Origin: Cryomorpha sp963836915
GTDB taxonomy: Bacteria > Bacteroidota > Bacteroidia > Flavobacteriales_D > Cryomorphaceae
DNA: 64,000 nucleotides
Assembly (NCBI GenBank): GCA_963836915.1
Contig: CAWILH010000002.1
Coordinates: 1,240,001-1,304,000 of the forward strand
Direction of reading: 5' to 3'
The notes under the pieces are model-generated. The model searched no databases. It saw only the letters and a program-made list of their open reading frames with translations, and had not been told where the DNA came from. Positions 9,007 through 18,302 of the stretch are shown one piece after another (position 1 is the stretch's first letter; the number at the start of each line of letters is the position of its first letter). A program made the position numbers and the translations under genes.

Positions 9007-10438
9007 GTTCTGCAGTTTCTTTTAGCGATTCATGCGCCGGATCCTTATCGCGGTAGCCGAGTAGCTTCATCATGGATTCGGAGGTCTGCTGATCGGCAAA
9101 TACGCGATAGGTCAGCGCGCCATTTTCATCTCGGTCTATGATTATTTGTTTGGGAGCGGGGATCAGGCAATGCTTCAATCCGCCAAAGCCACCCAGCGTA
9201 TCCTGATAGGCTCCGGTATTAAAAAAACCGATATAAAGCGGTTTCTCTGCCGAAAAGCGCGGCAGGTAAATGGCGTTGATATGCTGCTCTGAATTATAAT
9301 AGTCGTCACTATCGCAGGTGAGCCCGCCGAGAAATACACGTTCATAATCGCTCTGCCATCTATTGATAGGCAGCATTATGAAGCGCTTGTTGATAGCCCA
9401 AGAATCTGGCAGGGTGGTCATGAACGATGAGTCTATCATATTCCACCGCTCTTTATCATTCTGCCGCTTTTGGTTCAAGACTTTAAATATGGCTCCACCG
9501 CTCTCACCAACTGTAAAACTTCCAAATTCGGTGTAAATATTGGGTTCTACAAAACCTGACTCATCTGAAAATAATTTGATCTGGCTTATGATCTCCTCCA
9601 CCATATATTTATAATCGTAGTCAAACGCCAAGCTATTCTTGATCGGAAATCCGCCGCCGATATTCAAGCTATCCAGCTCTTGGCATTGCTCCTTTAAGCG
9701 ACCGTATACGGTAAGACATTTATTGAGCTCATTCCAGTAATAGGCATTGTCATTGATACCTGTATTGATGAAAAAATGGAGCATACGGAGCCTCACGTTT
9801 GGCTTATTCTGTATCACATCTCTGTAAAAAGGGACTATATTCCTATATCCGATCCCCAGCCTGCTGGTGTAAAATTCAAATTTTGGCTCTTCTTCACTGG
9901 CTATTCGCACACCGATCTCAAATTCATCATCGATCAATGCATCTAACACATCTATCTCCTTATAATTATCGATGACAGGTATAATCTTGAATCCACGGTT
10001 TATAAGATGTGCGATGCGCTCCAGATACTCTTCGGTTTTATAACCATTGCATACCACCTCCCGTTCTTTACTAAGCTTGCCATTATCATAAAAGTGCTCT
10101 ACAATGTCTAGATCATAAGCCGAAGAAGTCTCAATAGAGATATTATTCTTCAGCGCTTCGGTAAGCACATGCGAAAAATGCGAACTTTTCGTGCAATAAC
10201 AATAAGTGTAGGAGCCCCGGTAATCAACCTTCTTCATACCCTCGGCAAACCAAGCTTTGGCACGCTGAATATTCTGGGAAATTTTGGGCAAGTAGGTAAA
10301 TTTCAGTGGAGAACCGTATTTCTCTACGAGCTGCATGAGCGGAATCCCGTGAAATTGGAGCTCATCATCTTTCAGTTCAAATTCGTCTTGTGGAAAGTGG
10401 AATGTTTGATCTATTAGATCGAAATATTTTGTTTTCAT
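8987..10438 (-). CDS. speA: Arginine decarboxylase (biosynthetic, alanine-racemase fold)
   Basis: PLP-dependent fold-type III decarboxylase of 483 residues, converting arginine to agmatine. Visible features are the PLP lysine region YCYCTKSSHFSHVL, the HFFINTGI strand, the phosphate-binding GGGFPI loop, and the C-terminal substrate loop CDSDD followed by YIGFFNTGAYQ. It is shorter than the ~630-residue E. coli SpeA, as usual for the Bacteroidota form. It is the first gene of the polyamine operon speA-speB-DHS-like. The ~530 bases upstream contain no gene. Confidence 0.9.
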   Translation of the reverse strand: MKTKYFDLIDQTFHFPQDEFELKDDELQFHGIPLMQLVEKYGSPLKFTYLPKISQNIQRAKAWFAEGMKKVDYRGSYTYCYCTKSSHFSHVLTEALKNNISIETSSAYDLDIVEHFYDNGKLSKEREVVCNGYKTEEYLERIAHLINRGFKIIPVIDNYKEIDVLDALIDDEFEIGVRIASEEEPKFEFYTSRLGIGYRNIVPFYRDVIQNKPNVRLRMLHFFINTGINDNAYYWNELNKCLTVYGRLKEQCQELDSLNIGGGFPIKNSLAFDYDYKYMVEEIISQIKLFSDESGFVEPNIYTEFGSFTVGESGGAIFKVLNQKRQNDKERWNMIDSSFMTTLPDSWAINKRFIMLPINRWQSDYERVFLGGLTCDSDDYYNSEQHINAIYLPRFSAEKPLYIGFFNTGAYQDTLGGFGGLKHCLIPAPKQIIIDRDENGALTYRVFADQQTSESMMKLLGYRDKDPAHESLKETAELDGKHE

Positions 10439-10973
10439 TGATTTCTGTTTAAGAGTATGTGGAGCGGTAAAAATTGGCTTACGAAGCTACCCTATAATTA
10501 AACTCTGATAATCATAGCGCAGAAACGATCCAATAAGGAGTACTTAATACCTTTCACCCACCTTCCGACGTATCCTATAATTGAAAGGTTTCCCGATCCA
10601 ACTCTGTTCCTACAAGAAAAATGATTTGCTCTCAATTCGGGGCGAAAATTAGAAATAATATTAAACACAGCCCAATTTGCGTTAACCGGCTGAAATATCT
10701 GTTGGCAAACCCAAGAGGTACAAAAGAATAGTCATAAGTATTAGGGCTGATTATCCCCATATTCAAGGCTAATGTTAAGTCAGCTTCATCCAACCATCTA
10801 CATAGAGATACAACAGATGTCTGGTATTGTTCATCCCAGTGACCATTGCCACTCGTGACGGAATAGCTACAGTGATCAAAAAATCACCAATATTTGCTAT
10901 CGTACGTCATCATATTGCCATTAGCTTTGTACCTTTATTGAATTTAAATATTTTAACCAATTTACCAGAACTC
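10439..10973 (+). other. Gene-free divergent intergenic region
   Basis: About 535 bases between the divergent speA and the exported DUF4412-like gene. I see no convincing coding or RNA gene. A TAGCTTTG box at 10922-10929 matches the TAnnTTTG -7 consensus for the plus-strand gene, but a well-spaced -33 element is missing. Confidence 0.5.
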
Positions 10974-11894
10974 ATGAAAATCCATATTGTATTAATTATA
11001 AGTATAGGTTTGCTCTGCCTTTCGGCAAAAGCCCAGGTAGTGGATAAAACAGAGCAAAAGGCAAAGGACAAAACCAACCAGCGGATAGATAATAAAATAG
11101 ACCGTGGGCTCGACAAAGGTCTCGATGCTGTGGAAGGGCTCTTCAGCAAAAAGAAAAAATCCAAGACGGAAGAGTCTGCAAATACCGAAAATGATAGTGC
11201 ATCTGACGAAGGCCAAGCAGATAAAGCGATGGGAAGTATTTTCGGAGGAAGTGTAGATGTCGAAGACAGCTATAGTTTCGAACATAACTTCGTTCTTGAA
11301 CTAGTGGCGTATGATAAAAAAGGTAAGCCTTCAGATCCGGTCGAAACCAAAATCCTAGTCGCCGAAGATGATCAACTTATGGGAATAGAAACCAATGCAG
11401 AAGGGGCAGAAAGTATGATGGTCTATGACATTAAAAAAAAGCAGTTCATAACCATGGTGAATAGCGGAAACGAGAAGATGGGTTTTGCCATGGCCATCAA
11501 AGACAGTGATTTAGACCAATCAGACAAATATGACCCTGAAGATGTCAGCTTTACCAAAACAGGTAATAAGAAGACGATATCTGGATATAATTGTGAAGAA
11601 TACCTCATGACCAATGAAGCAGATGATAAATACATCCAAACTATTTGGGTAGCTCCCGATGTAGACGGAGACTGGGTAGGTGCAATGAGAAATATGATGA
11701 GCTCAAATAAAAAAATGGCCAAGGAATATGCACTTCCTGAAAATTATCCTGACGGAGCAATGATCCAAATCATTTCCCAGTCGACCAAGAACGCCGAGAA
11801 GTCAATAACCACGGTGAAAGAAATGAACCGCAACGATCCGCAGACCATCAAAACCAGCGGTTATAAATTCATGTCGTTGGGCGGCGGCCAATAA
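10974..11894 (+). CDS. Exported DUF4412-like protein
   Basis: Secreted or periplasmic protein of 306 residues. The ATG at 10974 gives a clean signal peptide (MKIHIVLIISIGLLCLSAKAQ region), whereas the open frame begins 147 bases earlier with no export signal at its end. A Lys/Asp-rich helical and disordered segment (about 25-85) precedes a C-terminal domain with GYNCEEYLMTNE and IWVAPDV, the hallmark of the DUF4412 family of Bacteroidota. Function is unknown. A strong terminator follows. Confidence 0.75.
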   Translation: MKIHIVLIISIGLLCLSAKAQVVDKTEQKAKDKTNQRIDNKIDRGLDKGLDAVEGLFSKKKKSKTEESANTENDSASDEGQADKAMGSIFGGSVDVEDSYSFEHNFVLELVAYDKKGKPSDPVETKILVAEDDQLMGIETNAEGAESMMVYDIKKKQFITMVNSGNEKMGFAMAIKDSDLDQSDKYDPEDVSFTKTGNKKTISGYNCEEYLMTNEADDKYIQTIWVAPDVDGDWVGAMRNMMSSNKKMAKEYALPENYPDGAMIQIISQSTKNAEKSITTVKEMNRNDPQTIKTSGYKFMSLGGGQ

Positions 11895-11917
11895 TAAGTG
11901 GACAGTCTTTCTTTAGG

Positions 11918-11949
11918 CCGAACCCTAGATCTGGGGTTCGGTTTTTTTT
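11918..11949 (+). terminator. Rho-independent terminator
   Basis: CCGAACCC / GGGTTCGG stem with an 8-base loop and eight T, 23 bases after the DUF4412-like gene. Confidence 0.85.
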
Positions 11950-12050
11950 ATCAATAGCGGAGCCCTTCATCAAATCCTGCCTAAATCCTTGGTAGATTTC
12001 GTTATTCCAAAGATTTTCCCATCCTTTGAAATCAGAACTTTCTACGAATT

Positions 12051-12654
12051 ATGATTCTCTCCTTTAAAGGGTTTACGCCCGTGGTGCATCCTACAGCCTT
12101 CGTGCATCCCAATGCCACCGTAACTGGCAATGTAGTGATAGGCAAGCATGTGTACATCGGCCGGAGCAGCCATACGCGGCGATTGGGGCAGAATAGAGAT
12201 AGCAGATGGATGCAATGTGCAAGAGAATTGCACCATTCATATGTTTCCCGGTAAGGAAGTGATCTTAGAGGCCGATGCGCATGTAGGCCATGGAGCGGTA
12301 GTGCACGGCGCACGGCTGGGCAGAAATTGCTTGATAGGTATGAATGCCGTAATAATGGATGATGTGCACGTGGGCGCTGAATCTATCATTGGGGCTTTGA
12401 GCTTCGTGGGTAGCGGCACAGAGATACCCCCGCGCAGCCTGATGGTGGGCAATCCCGCAAAAATTATCAAGCAGGTCTCGGACGAGATGATAGCCTGGAA
12501 GAGCAAGGGCACAGCGCTCTATCAATCCCTGCCGGAAGAGTGCCATGAGCTATTGAAAGAAACCGAACCACTCCGGGAAAAACCCGCCCACGCGCGAAAC
12601 CAAGATGCGCTCTATGAAACATGGGAAAAGATCCAATCAAAAAATAAGGGCTGA
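12051..12654 (+). CDS. PaaY/gamma-carbonic-anhydrase-like hexapeptide-repeat protein (frameshifted in this sequence)
   Basis: Left-handed beta-helix protein of about 200 residues resembling E. coli PaaY, a thioesterase/carbonic-anhydrase-fold protein. The first part reads FTPVVHPTAFVHPNATVTGNV, VIGKHVYIG in one frame. The rest is in the next frame: AAIRGDWGRIEI, NVQENCTIHMFPG, GHGAVVHGA, GMNAVIMDDVHVG, GNPAKIIK, then a helical tail with ETEPLRE. Alignment to the PaaY pattern YVGPNASLRGDFG places the break at GGCCGG (12159-12164), fitting two missing bases (or one extra). The hexapeptide repeats are clear in both halves. Confidence 0.82.
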
Positions 12655-12664
12655 GAACCAAAGG

Positions 12665-13333
12665 CTAAGAGATCAGCGCTTCATTTAGAAAAGACCTGAA
12701 CTTTGACGCATCGTGGTATTTTTCTATTACGAAATCAAGCAATAGGTCATCCGTGATAAGTTCGGGCGGAAAATCGGCCATATAGTAAAACTGCTTATTG
12801 AATAGATAGGGCTGCCCGACGGCTGCTGCTGCAAATTCGGGTGGAAGCCTTTTATTCTTCTCTCCTTTCAGCTCTCCGTAGGTTTCTACAAAATTGGGAT
12901 CTTCGATGGCAGCTTTAAACTGCTTTTCACTTTCCATTATTTTCTCCCGTATCGACCTGAGCTGCTCTTTATCGGGCTGATATGCACCGCCGCCAATGGT
13001 GATCAATTCTGGGCCAAACTGTAGGTAAAGCCCGGCATGGCTGCCATCCTTGCCCCCGCCAGGCGAGAATGCCGCCGACCTATTGAGTTTATAGGGACTC
13101 TTATCCTTCGAAAAGCGAATGTCTCGATTGATCCGGAATATGGTCTTCTTCGGATCCATATCAAGCGCGGGGTCATCTTTTTTCAAGGCCGCCAAAAGAT
13201 CGGCCATAAAGTTTTCAAAAGGCTTCTTAATCTCCTTTTCGTACCACTTACGGTTCTGGTCAAACCAGTCTTTGTGATTATTTGCAGCCAGCTCGATGAA
13301 GAATTGATTAAAATCTGAAGTGAAATGGGACAT
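12665..13333 (-). CDS. DUF2461 domain-containing protein
   Basis: A 222-residue cytoplasmic protein of the DUF2461 family. The N-terminal LAANNHKDWFDQNRKWYE, the central TIFRINRDIRFSKDKSPYK and the YLQFGP...IGGGAYQPD motifs are characteristic. Biochemical role is unknown. It is convergent with the PaaY-like gene, with 10 bases between stops. Confidence 0.87.
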   Translation of the reverse strand: MSHFTSDFNQFFIELAANNHKDWFDQNRKWYEKEIKKPFENFMADLLAALKKDDPALDMDPKKTIFRINRDIRFSKDKSPYKLNRSAAFSPGGGKDGSHAGLYLQFGPELITIGGGAYQPDKEQLRSIREKIMESEKQFKAAIEDPNFVETYGELKGEKNKRLPPEFAAAAVGQPYLFNKQFYYMADFPPELITDDLLLDFVIEKYHDASKFRSFLNEALIS

Positions 13334-13457
13334 AAGCTAATTTAATAACAGAAAAAAGATTAAAATTAAATAATCCAACGATTGGATTATCAATTTTTTA
13401 GAGTCCGTATGTAAAATCTTTTCAACTATTTGAAATAATCAAATCTCACATCCCCAG

Positions 13458-13487
13458 TTTGATTATTGGTCTTATTAGTTACATTTG
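13458..13487 (+). promoter_or_regulatory. Bacteroidota-type promoter (TTTG-N18-TACATTTG)
   Basis: TTTG at 13458-13461, 18 bases, then TACATTTG at 13480-13487. Both elements match the Bacteroidota consensus (-33 TTTG, -7 TAnnTTTG) with near-normal spacing, 25 bases before the ATG of the AlkD-like gene. This is the best promoter match seen in the window. Confidence 0.65.
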
Positions 13488-13512
13488 AGTCTATAACCCT
13501 TTGATACTACCT

Positions 13513-14157
13513 ATGACTGTCAACGAAGTTGAATCAAAAATCGAAGAATTGAAAGTTGCCGGCTTGGCATTAAGTCAGCACTCAATACTCGCAGAAGAAA
13601 ACTACGGAATAGACGTAAAATCACTTAAAGACATAGCAAAGACTACATGCGACCCTATACTGGCCGATGAGCTCTACGCTACAAAGAACCATGACCTGAA
13701 GGTTTTTGCCACACTCATTGACGACCCTGCCAGCTATACGCTGGACGAATTGCAGCAGCGGTCGGAGCAGCTTTATCCATCTCCCTTTGCGGAGCAATTT
13801 TGTCAAAAAGTAATGGCGCGATCCCCACATGCGGTTCACTATATCGATAAGTGGGTGCATGAAGTAGACAGCGAGCACCGTGCCTATGCATTTCTAACGC
13901 TTGCCGAGATAGCCAAGTCAAAAAATAAACTATCTCCAGATTTCTTCAAAACATATATTGAAAAAATCGCAGTACAGGTAGACGGTGAATCAGAAATGGT
14001 ACAAGAAGCGATGCATGAAGCGCTTATGGCAATGGCTCAGCGTAGCGTGGCTTTAAAAAAGGAAGTGAATGCCTTGCATATCGCTAACAGGGATGATCAA
14101 GCCTTAAAATCAGGCACCAAAGGAATAGCTGAGAAAACAGCTCAAAACCACCATTAG
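13513..14157 (+). CDS. DNA alkylation repair (AlkD-like) HEAT-repeat protein
   Basis: A 214-residue all-helical protein resembling the AlkD/AlkC-like DNA alkylation repair family, built of HEAT-like repeats. Family-like stretches are DELYATKNHDLKVFATLIDDP and FCQKVMARSPHAVHYIDKWVH. The ATG at 13513 is preferred over an in-frame TTG at 13501 because of the promoter just upstream. Glycosylase activity is not certain: I cannot confirm the catalytic Asp/Trp set, so a DNA-binding or structural role is possible. Confidence 0.7.
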   Translation: MTVNEVESKIEELKVAGLALSQHSILAEENYGIDVKSLKDIAKTTCDPILADELYATKNHDLKVFATLIDDPASYTLDELQQRSEQLYPSPFAEQFCQKVMARSPHAVHYIDKWVHEVDSEHRAYAFLTLAEIAKSKNKLSPDFFKTYIEKIAVQVDGESEMVQEAMHEALMAMAQRSVALKKEVNALHIANRDDQALKSGTKGIAEKTAQNHH

Positions 14158-14197
14158 CGTTCTGCCTGAGTACGGAAAACAAAGGGTTGAGAAACTT

Positions 14198-14587
14198 CTA
14201 GCGAATCATTACCACATGACCCTTAAATACTTGGGTCTCAATGCTAGCTACTGACTTCACTTTTAAAAAATAAACGAAAAGAGTTGGCGACGAAAGATAG
14301 GTACCCCCATCTGTAGAGCCATCCCATACTCGATCTGGGTCATCGGATGAGAATACTTCGGTACCCGTTCTATCCAAGATTAGCAACTCGTAGGTATCGA
14401 TCTCCGGGCCGCTGATCACAGGTCGGAATACGTCGTTGAGCCTGTCAAAATTAGGCGTAAAAGCGTTTGGAATGTATACATCCAGCTGAGCGCCTATTAT
14501 TTCATCAACGTCAGATTTTTGGCAATAGCCTGTGGCTGCGGCACATAGAACAACAGCAAACAAAAACAATGCTTTAATATAAGTCAT
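14198..14587 (-). CDS. Minimal T9SS type B sorting-domain protein
   Basis: Secreted protein of about 129 residues. A signal peptide (ending TGYCQ) is followed almost at once by a complete type B (gliding-motility-associated) C-terminal domain: VYIPNAFTPNFDRLNDVFRP, LLILDRTGTEVFSS, VWDGS, then VYFLKVKS and a terminal VFKGHVVMIR. There is essentially no cargo between signal and sorting domain. In-frame ATGs at 14596 and 14587 are possible; the latter gives a standard signal peptide. It may act as a small surface or attachment module or be a remnant of a larger cargo gene. Confidence 0.78.
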   Translation of the reverse strand: MTYIKALFLFAVVLCAAATGYCQKSDVDEIIGAQLDVYIPNAFTPNFDRLNDVFRPVISGPEIDTYELLILDRTGTEVFSSDDPDRVWDGSTDGGTYLSSPTLFVYFLKVKSVASIETQVFKGHVVMIR

Positions 14588-15141
14588 ATCCTTCACGGTT
14601 TGAAAGTAAAAAAAAAATAACTTTATAAGTTAATTTTTCATTAAATGTGTTGGATAAGCATCAAAAAGGTTAACTACCCGCCTCTTACGGCAAGGTTATA
14701 GGGTAGACGAAATGTTTTTTGAAACGTTGCATTTCAACGCTTACTTTATTTGTTCCGATCATTTTAGGCCCGGGCTCGGCTATCATTCGGAAACCGAAAA
14801 GCATCTCCAAAGCGACTCTAACAACTTGTCTTCAAATATTTACGGCCACACCACTAGCAGGGAACGCAGCTGAATGGTACTTCTCGAAGCTGGGACATTT
14901 TCTTGGCGCCTAGGTTTTTGAGTCAGCGTTTACACAGAACCAATTCTCCGACCCGTTAATCTACCTAGTTGATCCGATCCTGCTTTGACGGCTCGATGTG
15001 TAGTTTGTAAATCCAATCGAACTCCCATTCAAAAAATCAAATTAATCCTGCCTAGCAAAACATCAAGCTATAGCAGGCGGCTTAGAGCTGTTGGTTTGAT
15101 GATTTTCTTTTAGCAACTTTGCATCCTAAAATAAAGAAGCC
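14588..15141 (+). other. Gene-free intergenic region
   Basis: About 550 bases upstream of two divergent genes. A 64-codon frame at 14719-14913 has no recognisable features and I do not support it. Nothing else is evident. Confidence 0.5.
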
Positions 15142-15570
15142 ATGAATAATATGATTGCCGCGCTATGCTTGATTTTGCTCACCGGATGCTCTTCCATGGC
15201 GCAAATGGGATATACCGACTATAGCAAGCAAGACGGACTGGACATAGCCACTAAGTGGGCTAAGGCCAAAGATACGGATGGCGTGAAGAAGCCGGCGCTG
15301 CTGCTGGGCATTGAGAACACCAATGCCTTTGCGGTCGAATTTAGTTTTGAGATCTTGTTTTATTATGAAGGCCTTTTGCGGGAAACCGCGAGCATTGACA
15401 CGAACTGTCTCGATGGTTTGAAGTCCAGTATCGGCAAGCTCAATGGAATTTATTTTATTCCTTCGAAGTTCACCCCTGAGCAATTGGAGTCTAGCGATTT
15501 CTCTTTTGAGCTCGCTGAGATAGAAGTTGGCAAAATAGCCAATTGCGACAGCGCAGAAGAAAACGAATAA
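15142..15570 (+). CDS. Hypothetical lipoprotein
   Basis: A 142-residue protein with a lipoprotein signal peptide: hydrophobic stretch then LLTGCSS lipobox with Cys about residue 15. The mature part resembles a small beta-rich domain (PALLLGIENTNAFAVEFSFEILFYY, then SSDFSFELAEIEVG). I do not recognise a family. Anchoring in the outer or inner membrane is inferred from the lipobox. Confidence 0.68.
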   Translation: MNNMIAALCLILLTGCSSMAQMGYTDYSKQDGLDIATKWAKAKDTDGVKKPALLLGIENTNAFAVEFSFEILFYYEGLLRETASIDTNCLDGLKSSIGKLNGIYFIPSKFTPEQLESSDFSFELAEIEVGKIANCDSAEENE

Positions 15571-15599
15571 ACGGCTCCAGCTGGCCTTGCATAAAAACT

Positions 15600-16163
15600 T
15601 TAGGCAGGCTTGTTTTTTTCCATGAAGCTTTTGATGAGCTCATCGTCACTCATTCCCAAAGTCTTAAGGCGTTCTTCTGCCTGCTTTGCCCACATATCGC
15701 CAGGATATTTTTCGATCACTTCTTGATAGGCTTCGCGGGCGAGCTCTACTTCCTTTAGATCTTCATCGTAGGTAAAAGCCATTAAAAAAGCCACTTCGGG
15801 ATTGCGCTCATAGCCAGGGTAATCAGTCAATATCTTATCATAGACTTTAAGTGCCTTCGATGGCAATTTCACGGCACGGCTCAACGCGGCGACCTTGTAT
15901 AAATATTCGGGTGCCTTCTCCTTATCACCTATGAATAATTCGGCATACCGGTTATAATCTTTTATGAGCATGGCCGTAGCGGGTGCGCTCATATCATAGT
16001 CTTCTTGATATACCACGTTTTCTAGGCTATCGATCCGGGCATTCAGGTCGGCCTTTTCATCCTGTCGGCTCTTGATGCGGTCATTGAGATTCTTATCGGT
16101 TTCACCGCCGCAGGCGATGAGCAATGCAGTACTAAGTAGACAAAATATTGTAGTTCGAATCAT
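15600..16163 (-). CDS. Tetratricopeptide-repeat lipoprotein
   Basis: A 187-residue protein with lipobox LLIACGG (Cys about residue 18), a short coiled coil (residues ~25-50, LNARIDSLENVV) and TPR-like helices (YLYKVAALSRAVKLPSKALKVYDKILTDYPGY; AREAYQEVIEKYPGDMWAKQAEERLKTLG). The ATG overlaps the stop of the peptide deformylase gene by four bases, so the two are co-translated. Function unknown. Confidence 0.8.
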   Translation of the reverse strand: MIRTTIFCLLSTALLIACGGETDKNLNDRIKSRQDEKADLNARIDSLENVVYQEDYDMSAPATAMLIKDYNRYAELFIGDKEKAPEYLYKVAALSRAVKLPSKALKVYDKILTDYPGYERNPEVAFLMAFTYDEDLKEVELAREAYQEVIEKYPGDMWAKQAEERLKTLGMSDDELIKSFMEKNKPA

Positions 16164-16747
16164 CTTCTTTTCGATTTTAGGTTGGGAAATTTCATTCGGT
16201 ATTTGACGTCGATATCCCCTTTCGTGATATCGGCGAGCTTGCGTTTCAGCATCCTTCGCTTTAAAGGCGATAGATGTTCAGTAAAAAGTACTCCTTCCAC
16301 GTGGTCGTATTCATGCTGTATGATACGCGCTGCATAGCTTTCAAAGGTTTTCTCGTGCAGCTCCCAGTTCTTGTCGTAATACCTTATTTTGATCTTTCCT
16401 TCCCTAGCCACATCTTCCCGAATGGCGGGTATGCTTAGACAGCCTTCCTGAAAAAGCCACTCTTCACCTGATTGTTCGATTATTTCGGCATTGATAAATA
16501 CTTCCTTTAAGTCTTTTACCTTTTGTGCGTCTTCATCATCTTCGTCGTCACCAAAGGGTGCGGCATCTACGATGAACAATCTAATGGAAAGACCTATCTG
16601 CGGAGCGGCAAGGCCTACCCCTTGAGCAGCATACATCGTTTCAAACATATTATCAATGAGCTCTTGCAGACCTTCGTAATCTTCTTCAATCTCTTCTGCC
16701 TTTTTCTTCAGCACCGGGTCGCCGTATGCCACTATTGGTAAAATCAT
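16160..16747 (-). CDS. def: Peptide deformylase
   Basis: Metalloenzyme removing the formyl group from nascent N-formylmethionine. All three motifs are present: GVGLAAPQIG, EGCLSIP and QHEYDHVEG (Cys and two His metal ligands, catalytic Glu replaced in type by the HEYDH context typical of the family). The 195-residue length is standard. An acidic insertion (FGDDEDDEDAQKVK) sits between motifs 1 and 2. It is followed by the overlapping TPR lipoprotein gene. Confidence 0.95.
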   Translation of the reverse strand: MILPIVAYGDPVLKKKAEEIEEDYEGLQELIDNMFETMYAAQGVGLAAPQIGLSIRLFIVDAAPFGDDEDDEDAQKVKDLKEVFINAEIIEQSGEEWLFQEGCLSIPAIREDVAREGKIKIRYYDKNWELHEKTFESYAARIIQHEYDHVEGVLFTEHLSPLKRRMLKRKLADITKGDIDVKYRMKFPNLKSKRR

Positions 16748-16813
16748 GTCGCAAAAATAATCAAGTCATCGAAAGTAATGCTACCGCTCATATTTTGCGG
16801 TAAGCGAGGCCGG

Positions 16814-18142
16814 CTACTCCATATCTTCAATGACCGTCACGGTATAGTCTTCGCTGAGCAATCCATTGATGCGGCCCACCATTTTATCAATCTGCTCTAT
16901 GTCTACGCTGTTTTTGATATGACTATTGCAGGCACGGACTGAACTGCGTATGTATTTGGTGATCAATTCTTGGAATTCTTGGCTCTCCCTGTCGGCAAAT
17001 GCCATGTTTTTCAAACAGTCCAAAAACTTAAGCATCACTGTGGCATCGGCTTTTCCGTACTCGCGAATGGGCGTAAGGTTTACGAACATGAGATGCTCCA
17101 TGTCGGGCTGTCGGTAGAATACCCTTACCCTATTCTCATCATCGCTCGCGTGGTTCTGTTCATTGATTTTCATCTTTTTAATAAACAGGATCGCGAGCAG
17201 ATCCATGGCCTTCACAGCAGTACCCGGATCATTTATGCCCGGGCTCAGGGCCTTTACGGCAATTTCAGAAATCTGCTTGAACCCAAATAAATAATGATCT
17301 GCCACATGCTCTTCGATATAAAAGATGAAGCAATTTCTTATTTCTTTCAGCACTTCATCATCATCAGGTTTCTTACTGATCTTGACAATGGGATAACCCT
17401 TGATCACAAAAAATCCGATCTGCTCGGTCACCACCACCTGAAGATCATTCTCGGTGCACACTTTCAGTAAGCGCTTGTTTTGAATTTGCTTAAAATAGCC
17501 ATTGGTATTCGCATAAATGGTATGCCACCCATCGGTATCGGGCAGCAAGGGTTGTGGCTCGTCTTCATCTACCCGCTCAATCTGTTCTTTGGTCTGATCA
17601 TAGATCTGATTCAAAATATTGTCGACCTGAATGCTTTTGCTGATAGAGTCAATGAAATAAACGAATAGGCCAAGGCAGGTAATGGCAAACATCATGGCCA
17701 CAAGTATTCCGATACTGGGGATTTGATATTCAGCTTCTTGCGACTGTATATTGGTGATCAATATCAAACTGTATACGATGGTGCCAATATAAAACCCCAG
17801 TACTATTTGATGCGATTTCTTAGTGATAAGGCCGGGAATGACCCGTGGTGAAAGTGTGGCCGATGCCCTGTTCAGCACCAGCATGACCATAGAGAAGCTG
17901 AATACCATGAGCGAAAAAATACTGGCCACAATGGTGCCCAAAATCAATCGTGCATTTTCTACCCCTTCTACCAATACCGGGCCTAAATAATTGCGAATGG
18001 AGATCATCACACTTTGATACTCCAAGTACATCACGAGGAAGGAGAAAAAGAAAAAAGCTGATGCAATGATCGAAGGATAAAAGGCCAGGCTATTTAATAC
18101 CTTGATATAAAGTTGGTAGATCCGCGAAGTGAAATTTTTCAT
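16814..18142 (-). CDS. DUF2254 domain-containing membrane protein
   Basis: A 442-residue integral membrane protein with four transmembrane segments in the first ~175 residues (around 20-40, 65-90, 115-130, 140-165), a conserved RASATLSPRVIPGLI stretch between helices and a large soluble C-terminal domain containing the family motif ALSPGINDPGTA. Function of DUF2254 is unknown. Confidence 0.86.
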   Translation of the reverse strand: MKNFTSRIYQLYIKVLNSLAFYPSIIASAFFFFSFLVMYLEYQSVMISIRNYLGPVLVEGVENARLILGTIVASIFSLMVFSFSMVMLVLNRASATLSPRVIPGLITKKSHQIVLGFYIGTIVYSLILITNIQSQEAEYQIPSIGILVAMMFAITCLGLFVYFIDSISKSIQVDNILNQIYDQTKEQIERVDEDEPQPLLPDTDGWHTIYANTNGYFKQIQNKRLLKVCTENDLQVVVTEQIGFFVIKGYPIVKISKKPDDDEVLKEIRNCFIFYIEEHVADHYLFGFKQISEIAVKALSPGINDPGTAVKAMDLLAILFIKKMKINEQNHASDDENRVRVFYRQPDMEHLMFVNLTPIREYGKADATVMLKFLDCLKNMAFADRESQEFQELITKYIRSSVRACNSHIKNSVDIEQIDKMVGRINGLLSEDYTVTVIEDME

Positions 18143-18302
18143 CCTTGCTGCAAAAGATTTTAGAGTGCTTTACAAAGTCAGCCAAAGTAGCTAAAGTTTG
18201 AAAAAGCAAAAGAGCTTTTGCAGATGGTTCTACAGGCGCCAGAAAAAACCCTTTACCAGTCGGTCTTGGTGATTTCTTACCTTCGCTGTCCAAATAAAAT
18301 AG

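Noticed and set aside
14719..14913. Short plus-strand frame of 64 codons in the 14.6-15.1 kb gap
   Set aside because: No family features, no export signal that makes sense, and no promoter; composition gives no support.
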